Positions 1-9,290 of a stretch of DNA of 64,000 bases are shown here, one piece after another (positions within the stretch are counted from its first letter, which is position 1; the number at the start of each line of letters is the position of its first letter). The DNA is from Micromonospora sonchi (GTDB lineage: Bacteria; Actinomycetota; Actinomycetes; Mycobacteriales; Micromonosporaceae). Below the pieces are notes generated by a model that searched no databases, was not told the DNA's origin, and saw only the letters and a list, made by a program, of their open reading frames with translations. The translations under genes were made by a program, and so were the position numbers. Where the stretch lies: assembly GCF_014646235.1 (NCBI RefSeq), contig NZ_BMNB01000008.1:62001-126000 (forward strand), written 5' to 3'.

Positions 1-744
<744 letters not shown>

Positions 745-848
745 CGCGAGTCCTTCGGGGGTGGGAAGGTCGGGGGCGGCGTCCACCGGTTCCACGGGGA
801 CGGCCGGCGGCCAGGATATCGCCGCCGGATCGGCGATAGGTTGTCGGC

Positions 849-1814
849 ATGGCACGAGCCCAGTTCAGTGCGGAGACCAGCGACGGCGGCGCGTTCGTCC
901 GGCAGCCCAACCGGTTCACCGGGCGGGTCACCCCGCACTCGACCTCGCCGCCGGGAGGCGGGCCGGACGAGCAGGACCGCTGGCCGCTGGAGCCGGGACG
1001 CTACCGGCTGATCTGGTGCCGGGCCTGCCCGTGGGCGCATCGGGCGCTGATCGTACGCAACCTGCTCGGACTGCAGGACGCCATCTCGCTGGGCACCGTC
1101 GACCCGATCCGCGACGAGCGCGGCTGGCGGTTCAACCTCGACCAGGACGGCTTCGACCCGGTGCTGGGCATCGGCTTCCTGTCCGAGGCGTACCTGGCCA
1201 CCGACCCCGACTACGCCGGCCGGGTCACCGTGCCCGCGCTGGTGGACACCGTCACCGGACGGGTGGTCACCAACGACTATCCGCAGCTCACCCTCGACCT
1301 GTCCACCGAGTGGCGGCGGCTGCACGCCCCGGACGCGCCGGACCTCTATCCGGTCGAGCTGCGTCCGGAGATGGACGCGTTGATGGCCGAGATCCACGCC
1401 GACGTCAACAACGGCGTCTACCGCTGCGGCTTCGCGACCTCGCAGCAGGCGTACGACGAGGCGTACCGGACGCTGTTCGCCCGGCTGGACGCGCTGTCGC
1501 AGCGGCTGTCCGGCCGGCGTTACCTGATGGGCGACACCATCACCGAGGCGGACGTGCGGCTGTTCACCACCCTGGTCCGCTTCGACGTGGCGTACCACGG
1601 ACACTTCAAGTGCAACCGGAGCAAGCTCACCGAGATGCCGGTGCTCTGGGCGTACGCGCGGGATCTGTTCCAGACTCCCGGCCTCGGCGAGACCGTCGAC
1701 TTCGACCACATCAAGCGGCACTACTACGCCACCCATCGCGAGATCAACCCGACCGGGATCGTGCCGCTCGGCCCGGACCTGCACGGCTGGACGACGCCGC
1801 ATGGGCGTGGCTGA
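849..1814 (+). CDS. Glutathionyl-hydroquinone reductase-like (Xi-class GST) protein
   Basis: 321 aa, the usual length of the YqjG/ECM4 family, which reductively removes a thiol from glutathionyl-hydroquinones. The catalytic cysteine motif CRACPWAHR sits near residue 57 in the N-terminal thioredoxin fold. A helical GST C-domain follows, with the family segment GDTITEADVRLF near residue 223 and a C-terminal NPTGIVPLGP. Actinobacteria generally use mycothiol instead of glutathione, so the physiological thiol is probably mycothiol; that is inference. ATG start at 849; its last 14 bases overlap the next gene, suggesting co-translation. Confidence 0.9.
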   Translation: MARAQFSAETSDGGAFVRQPNRFTGRVTPHSTSPPGGGPDEQDRWPLEPGRYRLIWCRACPWAHRALIVRNLLGLQDAISLGTVDPIRDERGWRFNLDQDGFDPVLGIGFLSEAYLATDPDYAGRVTVPALVDTVTGRVVTNDYPQLTLDLSTEWRRLHAPDAPDLYPVELRPEMDALMAEIHADVNNGVYRCGFATSQQAYDEAYRTLFARLDALSQRLSGRRYLMGDTITEADVRLFTTLVRFDVAYHGHFKCNRSKLTEMPVLWAYARDLFQTPGLGETVDFDHIKRHYYATHREINPTGIVPLGPDLHGWTTPHGRG

Positions 1815-2622
1815 ACCACCCACCGCGAATCGACGGACACCGGCGCACGGACGGCGGCGCGGGGCCGTGGCGCGGGGCGGGCCGTTTCCGCAGGCCGGGA
1901 CCGCTCCGCGAGGCGGGGCTGCGTCGCGGATCGCCGCCGGGGGCGCGGCGCTCGGTGCGCTGGTCGGCACGGCTCTGGTGACGCTCGCCGTGGTCGCCGG
2001 TCCCGGTCCGGGTCTGACCGGGTACGTCAGCGAGGCCGGTGTCGCCGACAGCGGGTACGCCTGGACGTACCGCATCGGGGTCTTCGCCCTGGCCACGGCG
2101 TTGCTGCTGCTCGCCACCGCGCTGCACCCCGGCGGCGGATGGCGCGGCGGTGCGGACCAAGGCGGCCGCGGAGTGTGGCGCGGCAATGCCCTGTGGCGCG
2201 GCGACAACGGGCTGCGGATCGCGGCGGTGCTGCTCGTGGCGGGCGGTATGGCCACGTTCCTGTCCGGGGCAGTGACGTGCAGCGCGGGCTGCCCGCTGCC
2301 GCCGTTCGAACGGGCCACCGTGGCCGACCTGGTGCACGGTGCGGCGAGCGTCGCCGCGACGGCCGCCGTGGTCTTAGCCATGATCGTGATCGCCCTGGCC
2401 CCGGCGGCGGGCCGCACCCTGCGCCGGGTGGCCGCGGTCGCGATGGTGCTGGCGCTGCCGCTCGCGGGCGCGGTCGGCCTGGCCATGCTGTTCGTCGGCC
2501 GGGGTTCGCTGGTCGGGGTGCTGGAGCGGCTGCTGCTGGCGGTGGCGGCCGGCTGGGGTCTGGCCACCGCCACGTCACGTTGCGCGGCACGGGACACCCG
2601 CTTGCCGCCCTCGTCCGGCTAG
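1801..2622 (+). CDS. DUF998-like multi-pass membrane protein
   Basis: 273 aa with a basic, Pro/Gly-rich N-terminus of about 40 residues, then about six hydrophobic segments, including ones near residues 43-67, 90-110, 142-160, 180-200 and 210-235. The layout fits the DUF998 family of unknown function; no catalytic motif is visible. ATG at 1801 overlaps the upstream reductase by 14 bp, consistent with a two-gene operon, but a start further inside is possible because the first 40 residues look non-conserved. It converges on the XRE gene at 2635 with only 12 bp between the stops. Confidence 0.72.
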   Translation: MGVAEPPTANRRTPAHGRRRGAVARGGPFPQAGTAPRGGAASRIAAGGAALGALVGTALVTLAVVAGPGPGLTGYVSEAGVADSGYAWTYRIGVFALATALLLLATALHPGGGWRGGADQGGRGVWRGNALWRGDNGLRIAAVLLVAGGMATFLSGAVTCSAGCPLPPFERATVADLVHGAASVAATAAVVLAMIVIALAPAAGRTLRRVAAVAMVLALPLAGAVGLAMLFVGRGSLVGVLERLLLAVAAGWGLATATSRCAARDTRLPPSSG

Positions 2623-2634
2623 GGCGGCTGGTCG

Positions 2635-2901
2635 CTAGGACGCGTGGCGCAGGGGTGTGTCGGCCAGCCAGACGTCGGCCAGGTCACCGAGAGGAACGCC
2701 GAGGGCCTGGCTGAGGCGGACCACAGTGCCGAACGCCGGTGCGGGAAGACGGCCCGCCTCGATCTTGCGCAGCGTCTCGGGAGAGATGCCGGCCGCCAGG
2801 GCCACCTCGACGAGGCTGCGGCCCGCCCGCGCGGCCCGGAGGGCGACTCCGAGGCGCTGGCCCGCTGCGATCTGTTCGGCGGTGAGTGGCTGGCGAACCA
2901 T
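2635..2901 (-). CDS. XRE-family helix-turn-helix regulator, divergent to map
   Basis: 88-aa single-domain protein. The HTH occupies about residues 12-65, with VALAAGISPETLRKIEAG as the recognition region. ATG at 2901 (MVRQPL) was chosen over an upstream in-frame codon at 2988 because the longer form would run over the divergent promoter and the palindrome at 2941-2954. Divergent to a methionine aminopeptidase gene; the GGTAT/ATACC palindrome between them is a natural operator candidate, so it probably autoregulates and controls map. The regulatory role is inferred from layout. Confidence 0.85.
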   Translation of the reverse strand: MVRQPLTAEQIAAGQRLGVALRAARAGRSLVEVALAAGISPETLRKIEAGRLPAPAFGTVVRLSQALGVPLGDLADVWLADTPLRHAS

Positions 2902-2940
2902 GCCAGCAGGATATCCCTCCGGAGCAGCCCCGACTCGCGT

Positions 2941-2954
2941 GGTATAAAAATACC
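2941..2954. promoter_or_regulatory. Palindromic operator candidate between XRE gene and map
   Basis: Perfect dyad GGTAT-AAAA-ATACC in the 73-bp divergent intergenic region, AT-rich against a GC-rich background. It lies 20 bp before the map start and 39 bp before the XRE start, where it could overlap both promoters. XRE repressors bind short dyads of this size; binding here is inferred. Confidence 0.55.
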
Positions 2955-2974
2955 GCATCCGGAGGGGAGGCTGC

Positions 2975-3793
2975 GTGATCGAGCTCAAGTCGACCGAGGA
3001 AATCGGCCGAATGGCGGTGACCGGTCAGTTCGTCGGCGAGTTGCTCGCCGAGCTGGGCGACGTCGCCGCAGTAGGCGTCAACCTGATGGACCTCGAACAC
3101 CACGCCCGCCGCCGGATCTCCGAACGCGGCGCCGAATCCTGCTACTGGGACTACGCTCCCTCGTTCGGCCGCGGCCCGTTCCGAAACGTGCTGTGCCTGT
3201 CGGTCAACGACGCGGTGCTGCACGGCCTGCCGCACGACTACGTCCTGCGCGACGGCGACCTGCTCAGCATCGACATGGCGGTCGGCATCGACGGCTGGGT
3301 CGCCGACTCCGCACTCTCCGTCATCGTCGGCACCCCCGACCCGGCCGACCTGAAGCTGATCGAGGCCACCGAGGTCGCACTGGAGGCCGCCATCACCGCC
3401 GCCCAGCCCGGCGGTCGCCTCGGCGACATCTCCGCCGCGATCGGCGAGGTGGCCCACAACTACGGCTACGGCGTCAACGCCGAGTTCGGCGGCCACGGCA
3501 TCGGCCGCACCATGCACGAGGCACCGCACGTACCCAACCACGGCCGCGCCCGCCGCGGCCTGAAACTCCAACCCGGCCTCACCATCGCCATCGAGCCCTG
3601 GTTCTGCCGCTCCACCGACAAAATCAAGTTCGACGCCGACGGCTGGACGATCCGCTCTGCCGACGGTTCCCGCAGCGCCCACTCCGAACACACCGTCGCC
3701 ATCACGGCTTCCGGCCCCCAGGTCCTGACCCGCCGCCCCACGCACGGCCCCACCTCGGCCAACCCCACTAGAAAGCCCGCCACAGCCTCCTGA
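2975..3793 (+). CDS. map: Type I methionine aminopeptidase
   Basis: Removes the initiator methionine from nascent proteins in the cytoplasm. 272 aa with the pita-bread fold landmarks: the two metal Asp in SIDMAV and DSALSV near residues 95-110, the metal His in GGHGIGRTMH near 172, the Glu in IAIEPW near 206, and the last Glu in HSEHTV near 237. GTG start at 2975 is preceded by GGAGGGGAGG. A dedicated divergent XRE regulator suggests that this is a regulated accessory copy rather than the housekeeping gene, which usually lies beside secY/adk. The last 20 residues are low-complexity Pro/Thr. Confidence 0.92.
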   Translation: MIELKSTEEIGRMAVTGQFVGELLAELGDVAAVGVNLMDLEHHARRRISERGAESCYWDYAPSFGRGPFRNVLCLSVNDAVLHGLPHDYVLRDGDLLSIDMAVGIDGWVADSALSVIVGTPDPADLKLIEATEVALEAAITAAQPGGRLGDISAAIGEVAHNYGYGVNAEFGGHGIGRTMHEAPHVPNHGRARRGLKLQPGLTIAIEPWFCRSTDKIKFDADGWTIRSADGSRSAHSEHTVAITASGPQVLTRRPTHGPTSANPTRKPATAS

Positions 3794-3826
3794 CCCTGCC
3801 CGCCTTGCTGACCCTGCCCGCCTTGC
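3791..3826 (+). repeat. Perfect 18-bp tandem duplication across the map stop
   Basis: TGACCCTGCCCGCCTTGC occurs twice head-to-tail; the first copy begins with the map stop codon and the second carries another TGA. It looks like a slippage duplication. The intergenic region on to 4410 has no convincing gene. Confidence 0.8.
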
Positions 3827-3975
3827 GGCGTGATTCGGCCAGGTGAGACATGCTTCTCACAAGCGAGGATCGGTCTCGGACTGGCCGGCCGGGGAAGCGC
3901 TACTCAGCGAGACCGGCAATAGGCGGTGGCGGCTAGATCCAGACGTGGTGGCCGCTCTGCCTGAGGTTGTGGACG

Positions 3976-4115
3976 GCGCGGGTTGCGGCATCTCGGGGTG
4001 TTCGGGTGCCCGAGGCGGGCGCGAGTTGCGGCATGTCGGCGTATCCCGTCCTTGGACGGCGCGGGTTGCGGCATGTTGGGGTTTCCGGGCCGGTTGAGAC
4101 CGCGAGTTGCGGTGC
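3976..4115 (+). repeat. Four degenerate repeats spaced about 41 bp
   Basis: GCGCGGGTTGCGGCAT at 3976, GCGCGAGTTGCGGCAT at 4019, GCGCGGGTTGCGGCAT at 4059 and a decayed copy at 4100, with start-to-start spacing of 43, 40 and 41 bp. Copies one and three share a longer flank beginning GGACG. Spacers differ and copies are only partly conserved. No flanking cas genes. Lies in the 617-bp gap between map and the flavin oxidoreductase. Confidence 0.65.
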
Positions 4116-4215
4116 CCTGTGCGACGGGCCGGTTGCGGACGTGGTGATCGCCCGGCCTCCGGCCCAGGGCCCGCCCCAGCCGCCCCCCGCCCTATTGCGG
4201 GTCGCTCTCATGGAA

Positions 4216-4261
4216 GCCGTCATGTCACACAGACATATTTATGTCCGTGTGACATGACGGC
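4216..4261. repeat. Large near-perfect inverted repeat (22-bp arms, 2-bp loop)
   Basis: Arms at 4216-4237 and 4240-4261 begin GCCGTCATGTCACAC and differ at one position. Much less GC-rich than the surroundings. It lies 150 bp upstream of the flavin oxidoreductase start. It could be a regulator-binding dyad, a hairpin or a small mobile-element remnant. There is no T-tract, so it is not a classic terminator. Confidence 0.75.
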
Positions 4262-4410
4262 TACTCGACCATGTGCCTCCGGTGGCGACTGGACACCGCA
4301 AACTCACGGCCCGCGAACCGTGTGGCGTCGGCGGCAACCGCAATGGTTGTCGTGGGTATCACTCCTTACGGGCGTCGTCCGTGCTGCGGCCCTGAGGAGA
4401 GGATGGGTCC

Positions 4411-5478
4411 ATGAGTTCGTTGTTCACGCCGTTGGCGCTGCGCGCGGTGACCCTGCCCAACCGGATCGCTCTGGCGCCGATGTGTCAGTACACTGCCGGC
4501 CCCGACGGCCTGCCCACCGACTGGCACCTGGTGCACCTCGGCACCCGCGCCGTCGGTGGGGCCGGGCTGGTGATGACCGAGGCGACCGCCGTGCTGCCGG
4601 AGGGCCGGATCAGCCCGCAGGACACCGGCCTGTGGTCCGGTCGGCACGTCGACGCCTGGCGTCCGGTGACCCGGTTCCTGGCCGCGCACGGCGCGGTGCC
4701 GGTGGTGCAGCTCGCGCACGCCGGGTTCAAGGCGTCGACGTACCGGCCGTGGGACCCACGCCGGGGCGGGGTGCCCGACGCCGAGGGCGGTTGGGTGCCG
4801 GTCGGCCCCACCGACGAGCCGTTCGTGCCCGAATACCGGGTGCCGACCGCCCTGGACGAGGCGGGGATCGCCGCCGTCATCGAGGCGTTCGGGGCCGCCG
4901 CCGCGCGGGCGGTGGAGGCCGGCTTCGCCGCGGTGGAGGTGCACGCCGCGCACGGTTACCTGCTGCACGAGTTCCTGTCGCCGCTGACCAACCACCGCAC
5001 GGACGGCTGGGGTGGGGACCGAGCCGGGCGGATGCGGCTGACCCTGGAGGTCGCCCGCGCGGTCCGTGCCGCCGTCGGCGCGGACGTGCCGGTGCTGGCC
5101 CGGATCTCCGCCACCGACTGGGTCGAGGGCGGCTGGACGGTCGACGACAGCGTCGCGCTCGCCACCGAACTCGCCGCCGCCGGGGTGGACCTGGTCGACT
5201 GTTCCTCGGGTGGGGCGTCGCCGAACGCCAACGTCCCGGTCGGCCGTGGCTACCAGGTGCCGCTGGCCGCCCGGGTGCGCCGCGAGGCGCGGGTCGCCAC
5301 CGGCGCGGTCGGCCTGATCGTCGAGCCGGAGCAGGCCGAGGCGATCATCGCCGAGGGCGAGGCCGACCTGGTGCTGCTCGGCCGGGAACTGCTGCGCAAC
5401 CCGTACTGGCCGCTCCAGGCCGCGGCCAAGCTCGGCGCCGACGCCAGCTGGCCCGACCAGTACCTGCGCGCGGCCTGA
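4411..5478 (+). CDS. NADH:flavin oxidoreductase, old yellow enzyme family (YqjM/NamA-like)
   Basis: FMN-dependent ene-reductase type, 355 aa TIM barrel. N-terminal LPNRIALAPMCQYTA carries the Cys of the YqjM subclass. The substrate-binding pair is in VHAAHGYLLHEF near residue 175, and PLTNHRTDGWGGD follows. The phosphate-binding end reads LVLLGRELLRNPYWP near residue 325. ATG start with GAGGATGG just upstream. It reduces activated C=C bonds; the physiological substrate is unknown. It converges with the ABC transporter gene across a hairpin. A 617-bp region upstream contains repeats and the large dyad, possible control elements. Confidence 0.93.
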   Translation: MSSLFTPLALRAVTLPNRIALAPMCQYTAGPDGLPTDWHLVHLGTRAVGGAGLVMTEATAVLPEGRISPQDTGLWSGRHVDAWRPVTRFLAAHGAVPVVQLAHAGFKASTYRPWDPRRGGVPDAEGGWVPVGPTDEPFVPEYRVPTALDEAGIAAVIEAFGAAAARAVEAGFAAVEVHAAHGYLLHEFLSPLTNHRTDGWGGDRAGRMRLTLEVARAVRAAVGADVPVLARISATDWVEGGWTVDDSVALATELAAAGVDLVDCSSGGASPNANVPVGRGYQVPLAARVRREARVATGAVGLIVEPEQAEAIIAEGEADLVLLGRELLRNPYWPLQAAAKLGADASWPDQYLRAA

Positions 5479-5479
5479 C

Positions 5480-5505
5480 GCCACCCGGGCTGGCGGCCCG
5501 GTGGC
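5480..5505. terminator. Hairpin between convergent genes
   Basis: GCCACCCGGG and CCCGGTGGC form a GC-rich stem between the stops at 5478 (+) and 5511 (-). It can act in both directions. No T-run, as is common in this GC range. Confidence 0.5.
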
Positions 5506-5510
5506 GGCGG

Positions 5511-8500
5511 TCAGCCCGCCAGGTGTCCCCAGCGCTGCTCCAACTCGCGCCACGGACCCTGCGCCGCCACCGTGCCGCCGATGAGCACCACGACGTGGTC
5601 GGCCCGCACCAGCGCGGCCCGCTTCGAGGTCGAGCCGACCACGGTCACGCCGCGCTCGCGCAGCGCCTGCCAGAGGGCCAGTTCGGTGGTGACGTCCAGC
5701 GCGGAGGAGACGTCGTCGGCGACCAGCAGTTCGGTACGCGGCGCCAGTGCCCGAGCCAGCGCCAGCCGTTGCAGCTGCCCGCCGGAGAGTCGGGTGCCCT
5801 TGTGCCCGATGAGCAGCCCGAGCCCGCTGCCGGTGGCCGCCAGATCGTGCTCCAACTGGGCGGTGGCCACCGCGTGCCCGGCGTCCACCTGGTGGCCGAG
5901 GGTGATGTTGTCGGCCACCGTCCCGGAGAGCACCCGGGGCAGCTGGCCCACATAGCCGACCTGGTTGGGCCGCAGGAACAGCTCCGGCGCGGTGACCGGG
6001 TCGTCGTTCCAGGCCAGCCGGCCGGTGTGCGGGGCGATCCCGGCCAGCGCCCGCAGCAGCGAGGACTTGCCCGCGCCGACCGGCCCGACGACCAGCACCA
6101 ACTGCCCACGCTCCACGGTCAGGTCGACGTCGCGTACGGCGATGGTGCCGTCGGTGTGCCGGACACCGAAACCGGCCAGTTCCAGCCGGCGCAGCGGGGT
6201 ACGCGGAGCCGCCGCCGGTGCCGGCACCGTCCCGGCCGCCAGGTCCACCCCCGGCACCTTCGCCGAGTACGCCTCGATCCCGGTCATCTCGGCCGTCCGC
6301 CGGGTCCACACCCGGGCCGACGGGATCTGCGAGACCAGCGATGCGGTGGTCCAGGAGAACCAGCGCGCCGCGCCCAACGTGGCGACCGCGACCAGCGTCG
6401 CCCCGGCGGAGAGCCCGCCGGCCAGGAACAATCCCCACACCCCGATCGGCAGCAGACCGCTGGTCAGCGACGGAGTCGAGCGGGCCCACACCTGCACCGC
6501 GACCTCCCGGCGCTGCCGCTCGCTGCGCACCCTGTCGAGGGCGGCGAGGTGGGCCAGCACGGGCCGGGTGGCACCGGCGAGCTTCACCGTCCGTGCGGCC
6601 GACAGGCTGGAGACCAGCGCGGTGGCGAACGCCGCCCGTGCGGTGACGGTGTCCCGCGCGGCGCGCTCCAGCCGGGACCCGAACGCCATCGCGGCCAGCC
6701 CGGAGAGCAGCATCGTGCCGAGGAAGAACAGCCCCGGCACCACGCTGCCGGTGACCAGGGTCATCACGACCAGCACGACCACCCCCATCGCCTGGTCCCA
6801 CACGTTGTCGGCGAGTTGCACCACCCGCTCGGTGTCGCCGCCCTGCGCCACCACCTCCGCCGCGGTGTGCCGGCTGACCCGGCGCGGGCCGGTCTGGCCG
6901 TGCACCAGACGCAGGCTGATCCGCAGCATCTGCCGCACCCACCAGGCCGGGAACCACAGGTGGGTCCAGTAGTACGACGGGATGGCGAAGATCAGCCCCG
7001 CGGCGATGCCCAGGGCGGGCCGCCACGGGTCGCCGATGCCGTCCACCACGTCCGCCCAGAGCCAGGGCAGCACCGGCCCGTCCAGGCCGAGGATCACCAG
7101 CACGACGAAGATCCCGACCGCCGCGAGACCGTAGCGGGGGTCGTTGCGGCAGAGCCGAAAGATCTCCCGCAGGGTCCGCGCCCGCGACGCCGGGCGCCGG
7201 TCGGCGTTCGGCGCACCGTCGGCCGGGCCCACCGAAGCGGTACGACCACCCCGCTCGCGTCCACCGACCTCCCGGCCGCTGGCCTCCCGTCCCTCCGCCG
7301 GGTCGACCGGCTCGGGCCCGACCATCGGCGCGGGACCATCGGCAGTGACGAGCCCGCCGACCGTCACGGCCCCGCCCGACCCGGCGGAGGTCACAGCCCC
7401 GGCGGCAGGGAGGCCCGCGACGGTCGTCGTCGCCGGGCTGGCGCCGACCAGCGCGGGCTCGGCGCTCATCCACCCGACGTCGGTCAGCAGTTCGGCCTCG
7501 GCGTCGCCGGCCTTCGGGCCGTCCTCCGCGCCGGCGTGACCGGCGGCGAGGAGTTCGGCGAACCGGCGCGACTGCGCCAGCGGGGCGGCCTCCACCACGG
7601 CGCCGTCGGCCAGCACCACCACCTCGTCGCACCGACTCACCGACGACAGCCGGTGCGCGATGACGATGCCGATCCGGTCGCGCAGCAGCCGCTCGGTGGC
7701 CTGCTGCACCCGCGTCTCGGTCACCGGGTCGAGCCGGGCGGTGGCCTCGTCGAGGATCACCACGTGCGGGTCCCGGACCAGGATGCGGGCGAAGGCGACG
7801 AGTTGTTCCTGCCCAGCCGAGAGCACGTGCCCACCCTCGCCGAGGCGGGTGTCCAGGCCGGCGGGGAGTTCGGTGATCCAGCCGGAGAGGCCCAGCTCGT
7901 GCAGGGCCCGCGCGGCGGCGTCGAGCAGGTCGGGGTCGAACAGGGCCACGTTCTCGGCGAGCGTGCCGGCGAGGATCTCGGTCCGCTGCGGCACCACGGC
8001 GACCCACCGCCGCAACTGCTCCACGTCCAGGTCGAGCACGTCGCGCCCGCCGAGCAGCACCATGCCGGGCGGCACGTCCACGGCTCGGGTGAGCACTTTG
8101 GCCAGGGTCGATTTGCCGGAGCCGGTCCGCCCGACCAGGGCGTACGAGCGGCCCCGGACGAAGGTGAGGTCGACCTCGCGCAGCGCGGGGCCCCGGTCGG
8201 CGTCCGGGCCGGCGGCCGGGTAGTGGTAGGTCAGGTCGCGGATCACCAGGTCCCCGTCGGTCGGCGCGACGCCGCCGGTGGGCTCCTGCGGGGCGCTGGA
8301 GAGCAGTTGCACGCGGCCCCATGCACCGAGCGCGTACTGCACCTCCGGCACCATCCGGCTGACGTGTTCGACGGTCATGCCCAGGGAGATCGCGAGCAGC
8401 CAGATCGCGGTCAGCCGGGCGGCGTCCACCCGGCCGGTGGTCAGCGCCCACACCCCGCCGAGCACCACCAGCGCGACACCGGCCCGGACCACGCCGGCCG

Positions 8501-9203
8501 CGATGGTGTTCACCTGCGCCGACATCCGCCACACGCGCAGACCGCGGCGGAGCACCTCGGCGGCCCGCGCGGCGTACAGGCGTAGCACGTAGGGGCGGGC
8601 CAGGCTGGTGCGTACGTCGTCCTGGCCGTGGATGGCCTCCTCCATCACCGCCGCCAGGTCCGACCAGGCCGCCTCCTCGTGCATCCGGGCCGGCGCGATC
8701 CGCCCGGCGGGCCGGCGCAGGGTGATCGCGAGCAGGACGGTGAGCAGCAGCATGCCCACCCCGGCCGGCCACCAGACGGTGAGCGCGACCAGCGTGGACA
8801 CCACGCCCACGGCCAGCGCCTGGGCCAGCCGTACGCCGGGGCCGCGCAGTCCTGACGCCACGTCGTAGACGTCGCCGTCGATGCGGTCGAGCATCTCCCC
8901 GACGGGCGTGGTCTCCAGGGCGGGCACGGGCTGACCCATCGCCACCCGACACAGCCGGCGGCGCAGGTCGGCCGACCAGTCCGCGGTCACCCCCGCCATC
9001 ATCAGGCTGATCACCAGGTCACTGACGACGGCCGCGACCAGGGCCACCGACAGCAGCACGAAGAAGCCGACCGACCGGTGCACCAGCACCGGCCCGGCCA
9101 GCGCGGCGGTGGCCGCCTGACCGATGCCTCCGACGACGATCAGGACCGCCACCAGCGTCATCCGGCGCGCAGAGGTGACCCACAGATCACGGAGCAGGCG
9201 CAT
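5511..9203 (-). CDS. Fused double ABC exporter (TMD-NBD-TMD-NBD)
   Basis: 1230 aa, two complete ABC half-exporters in one chain. Half one: six-helix domain up to about residue 320, Walker A GRTGSGKST near 359, signature LSAGQEQ near 458 and Walker B VVILDEA near 480. Then comes an Ala/Gly/Pro-rich linker of about 140 residues (550-690), a second TMD, Walker A GPVGAGKSS near 1041, LSGGQLQ near 1138 and LLVADDVSSALD. Neighbouring halves are usually encoded as two genes, so this is a fusion. Site one has a canonical DEA Walker-B glutamate while site two has VADD, so the two ATP sites are probably unequal. Substrate unknown. ATG start at 9203. Confidence 0.93.
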   Translation of the reverse strand: MRLLRDLWVTSARRMTLVAVLIVVGGIGQAATAALAGPVLVHRSVGFFVLLSVALVAAVVSDLVISLMMAGVTADWSADLRRRLCRVAMGQPVPALETTPVGEMLDRIDGDVYDVASGLRGPGVRLAQALAVGVVSTLVALTVWWPAGVGMLLLTVLLAITLRRPAGRIAPARMHEEAAWSDLAAVMEEAIHGQDDVRTSLARPYVLRLYAARAAEVLRRGLRVWRMSAQVNTIAAGVVRAGVALVVLGGVWALTTGRVDAARLTAIWLLAISLGMTVEHVSRMVPEVQYALGAWGRVQLLSSAPQEPTGGVAPTDGDLVIRDLTYHYPAAGPDADRGPALREVDLTFVRGRSYALVGRTGSGKSTLAKVLTRAVDVPPGMVLLGGRDVLDLDVEQLRRWVAVVPQRTEILAGTLAENVALFDPDLLDAAARALHELGLSGWITELPAGLDTRLGEGGHVLSAGQEQLVAFARILVRDPHVVILDEATARLDPVTETRVQQATERLLRDRIGIVIAHRLSSVSRCDEVVVLADGAVVEAAPLAQSRRFAELLAAGHAGAEDGPKAGDAEAELLTDVGWMSAEPALVGASPATTTVAGLPAAGAVTSAGSGGAVTVGGLVTADGPAPMVGPEPVDPAEGREASGREVGGRERGGRTASVGPADGAPNADRRPASRARTLREIFRLCRNDPRYGLAAVGIFVVLVILGLDGPVLPWLWADVVDGIGDPWRPALGIAAGLIFAIPSYYWTHLWFPAWWVRQMLRISLRLVHGQTGPRRVSRHTAAEVVAQGGDTERVVQLADNVWDQAMGVVVLVVMTLVTGSVVPGLFFLGTMLLSGLAAMAFGSRLERAARDTVTARAAFATALVSSLSAARTVKLAGATRPVLAHLAALDRVRSERQRREVAVQVWARSTPSLTSGLLPIGVWGLFLAGGLSAGATLVAVATLGAARWFSWTTASLVSQIPSARVWTRRTAEMTGIEAYSAKVPGVDLAAGTVPAPAAAPRTPLRRLELAGFGVRHTDGTIAVRDVDLTVERGQLVLVVGPVGAGKSSLLRALAGIAPHTGRLAWNDDPVTAPELFLRPNQVGYVGQLPRVLSGTVADNITLGHQVDAGHAVATAQLEHDLAATGSGLGLLIGHKGTRLSGGQLQRLALARALAPRTELLVADDVSSALDVTTELALWQALRERGVTVVGSTSKRAALVRADHVVVLIGGTVAAQGPWRELEQRWGHLAG

Positions 9204-9290
9204 GGGTCGGTTCCTCCGGCTCCTCGTGGCAGAGGTTCCAGCCTGCTTGGCCCGCCCTGGGGACTCAACGGATTTTCGCCGCAGGCAGAC

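Noticed and set aside
3843..4097. 84-codon frame downstream of map
   Set aside because: Composed of the 41-bp repeats; no ribosome site or homology.
3976..4115. CRISPR array
   Set aside because: Only four degenerate repeats, one badly decayed, and no cas genes.
4107..8585. Very long open frames on the plus strand over the ABC transporter gene
   Set aside because: High-GC sequence gives long antisense frames; the minus strand carries all ABC motifs in one frame and the plus frame has none.
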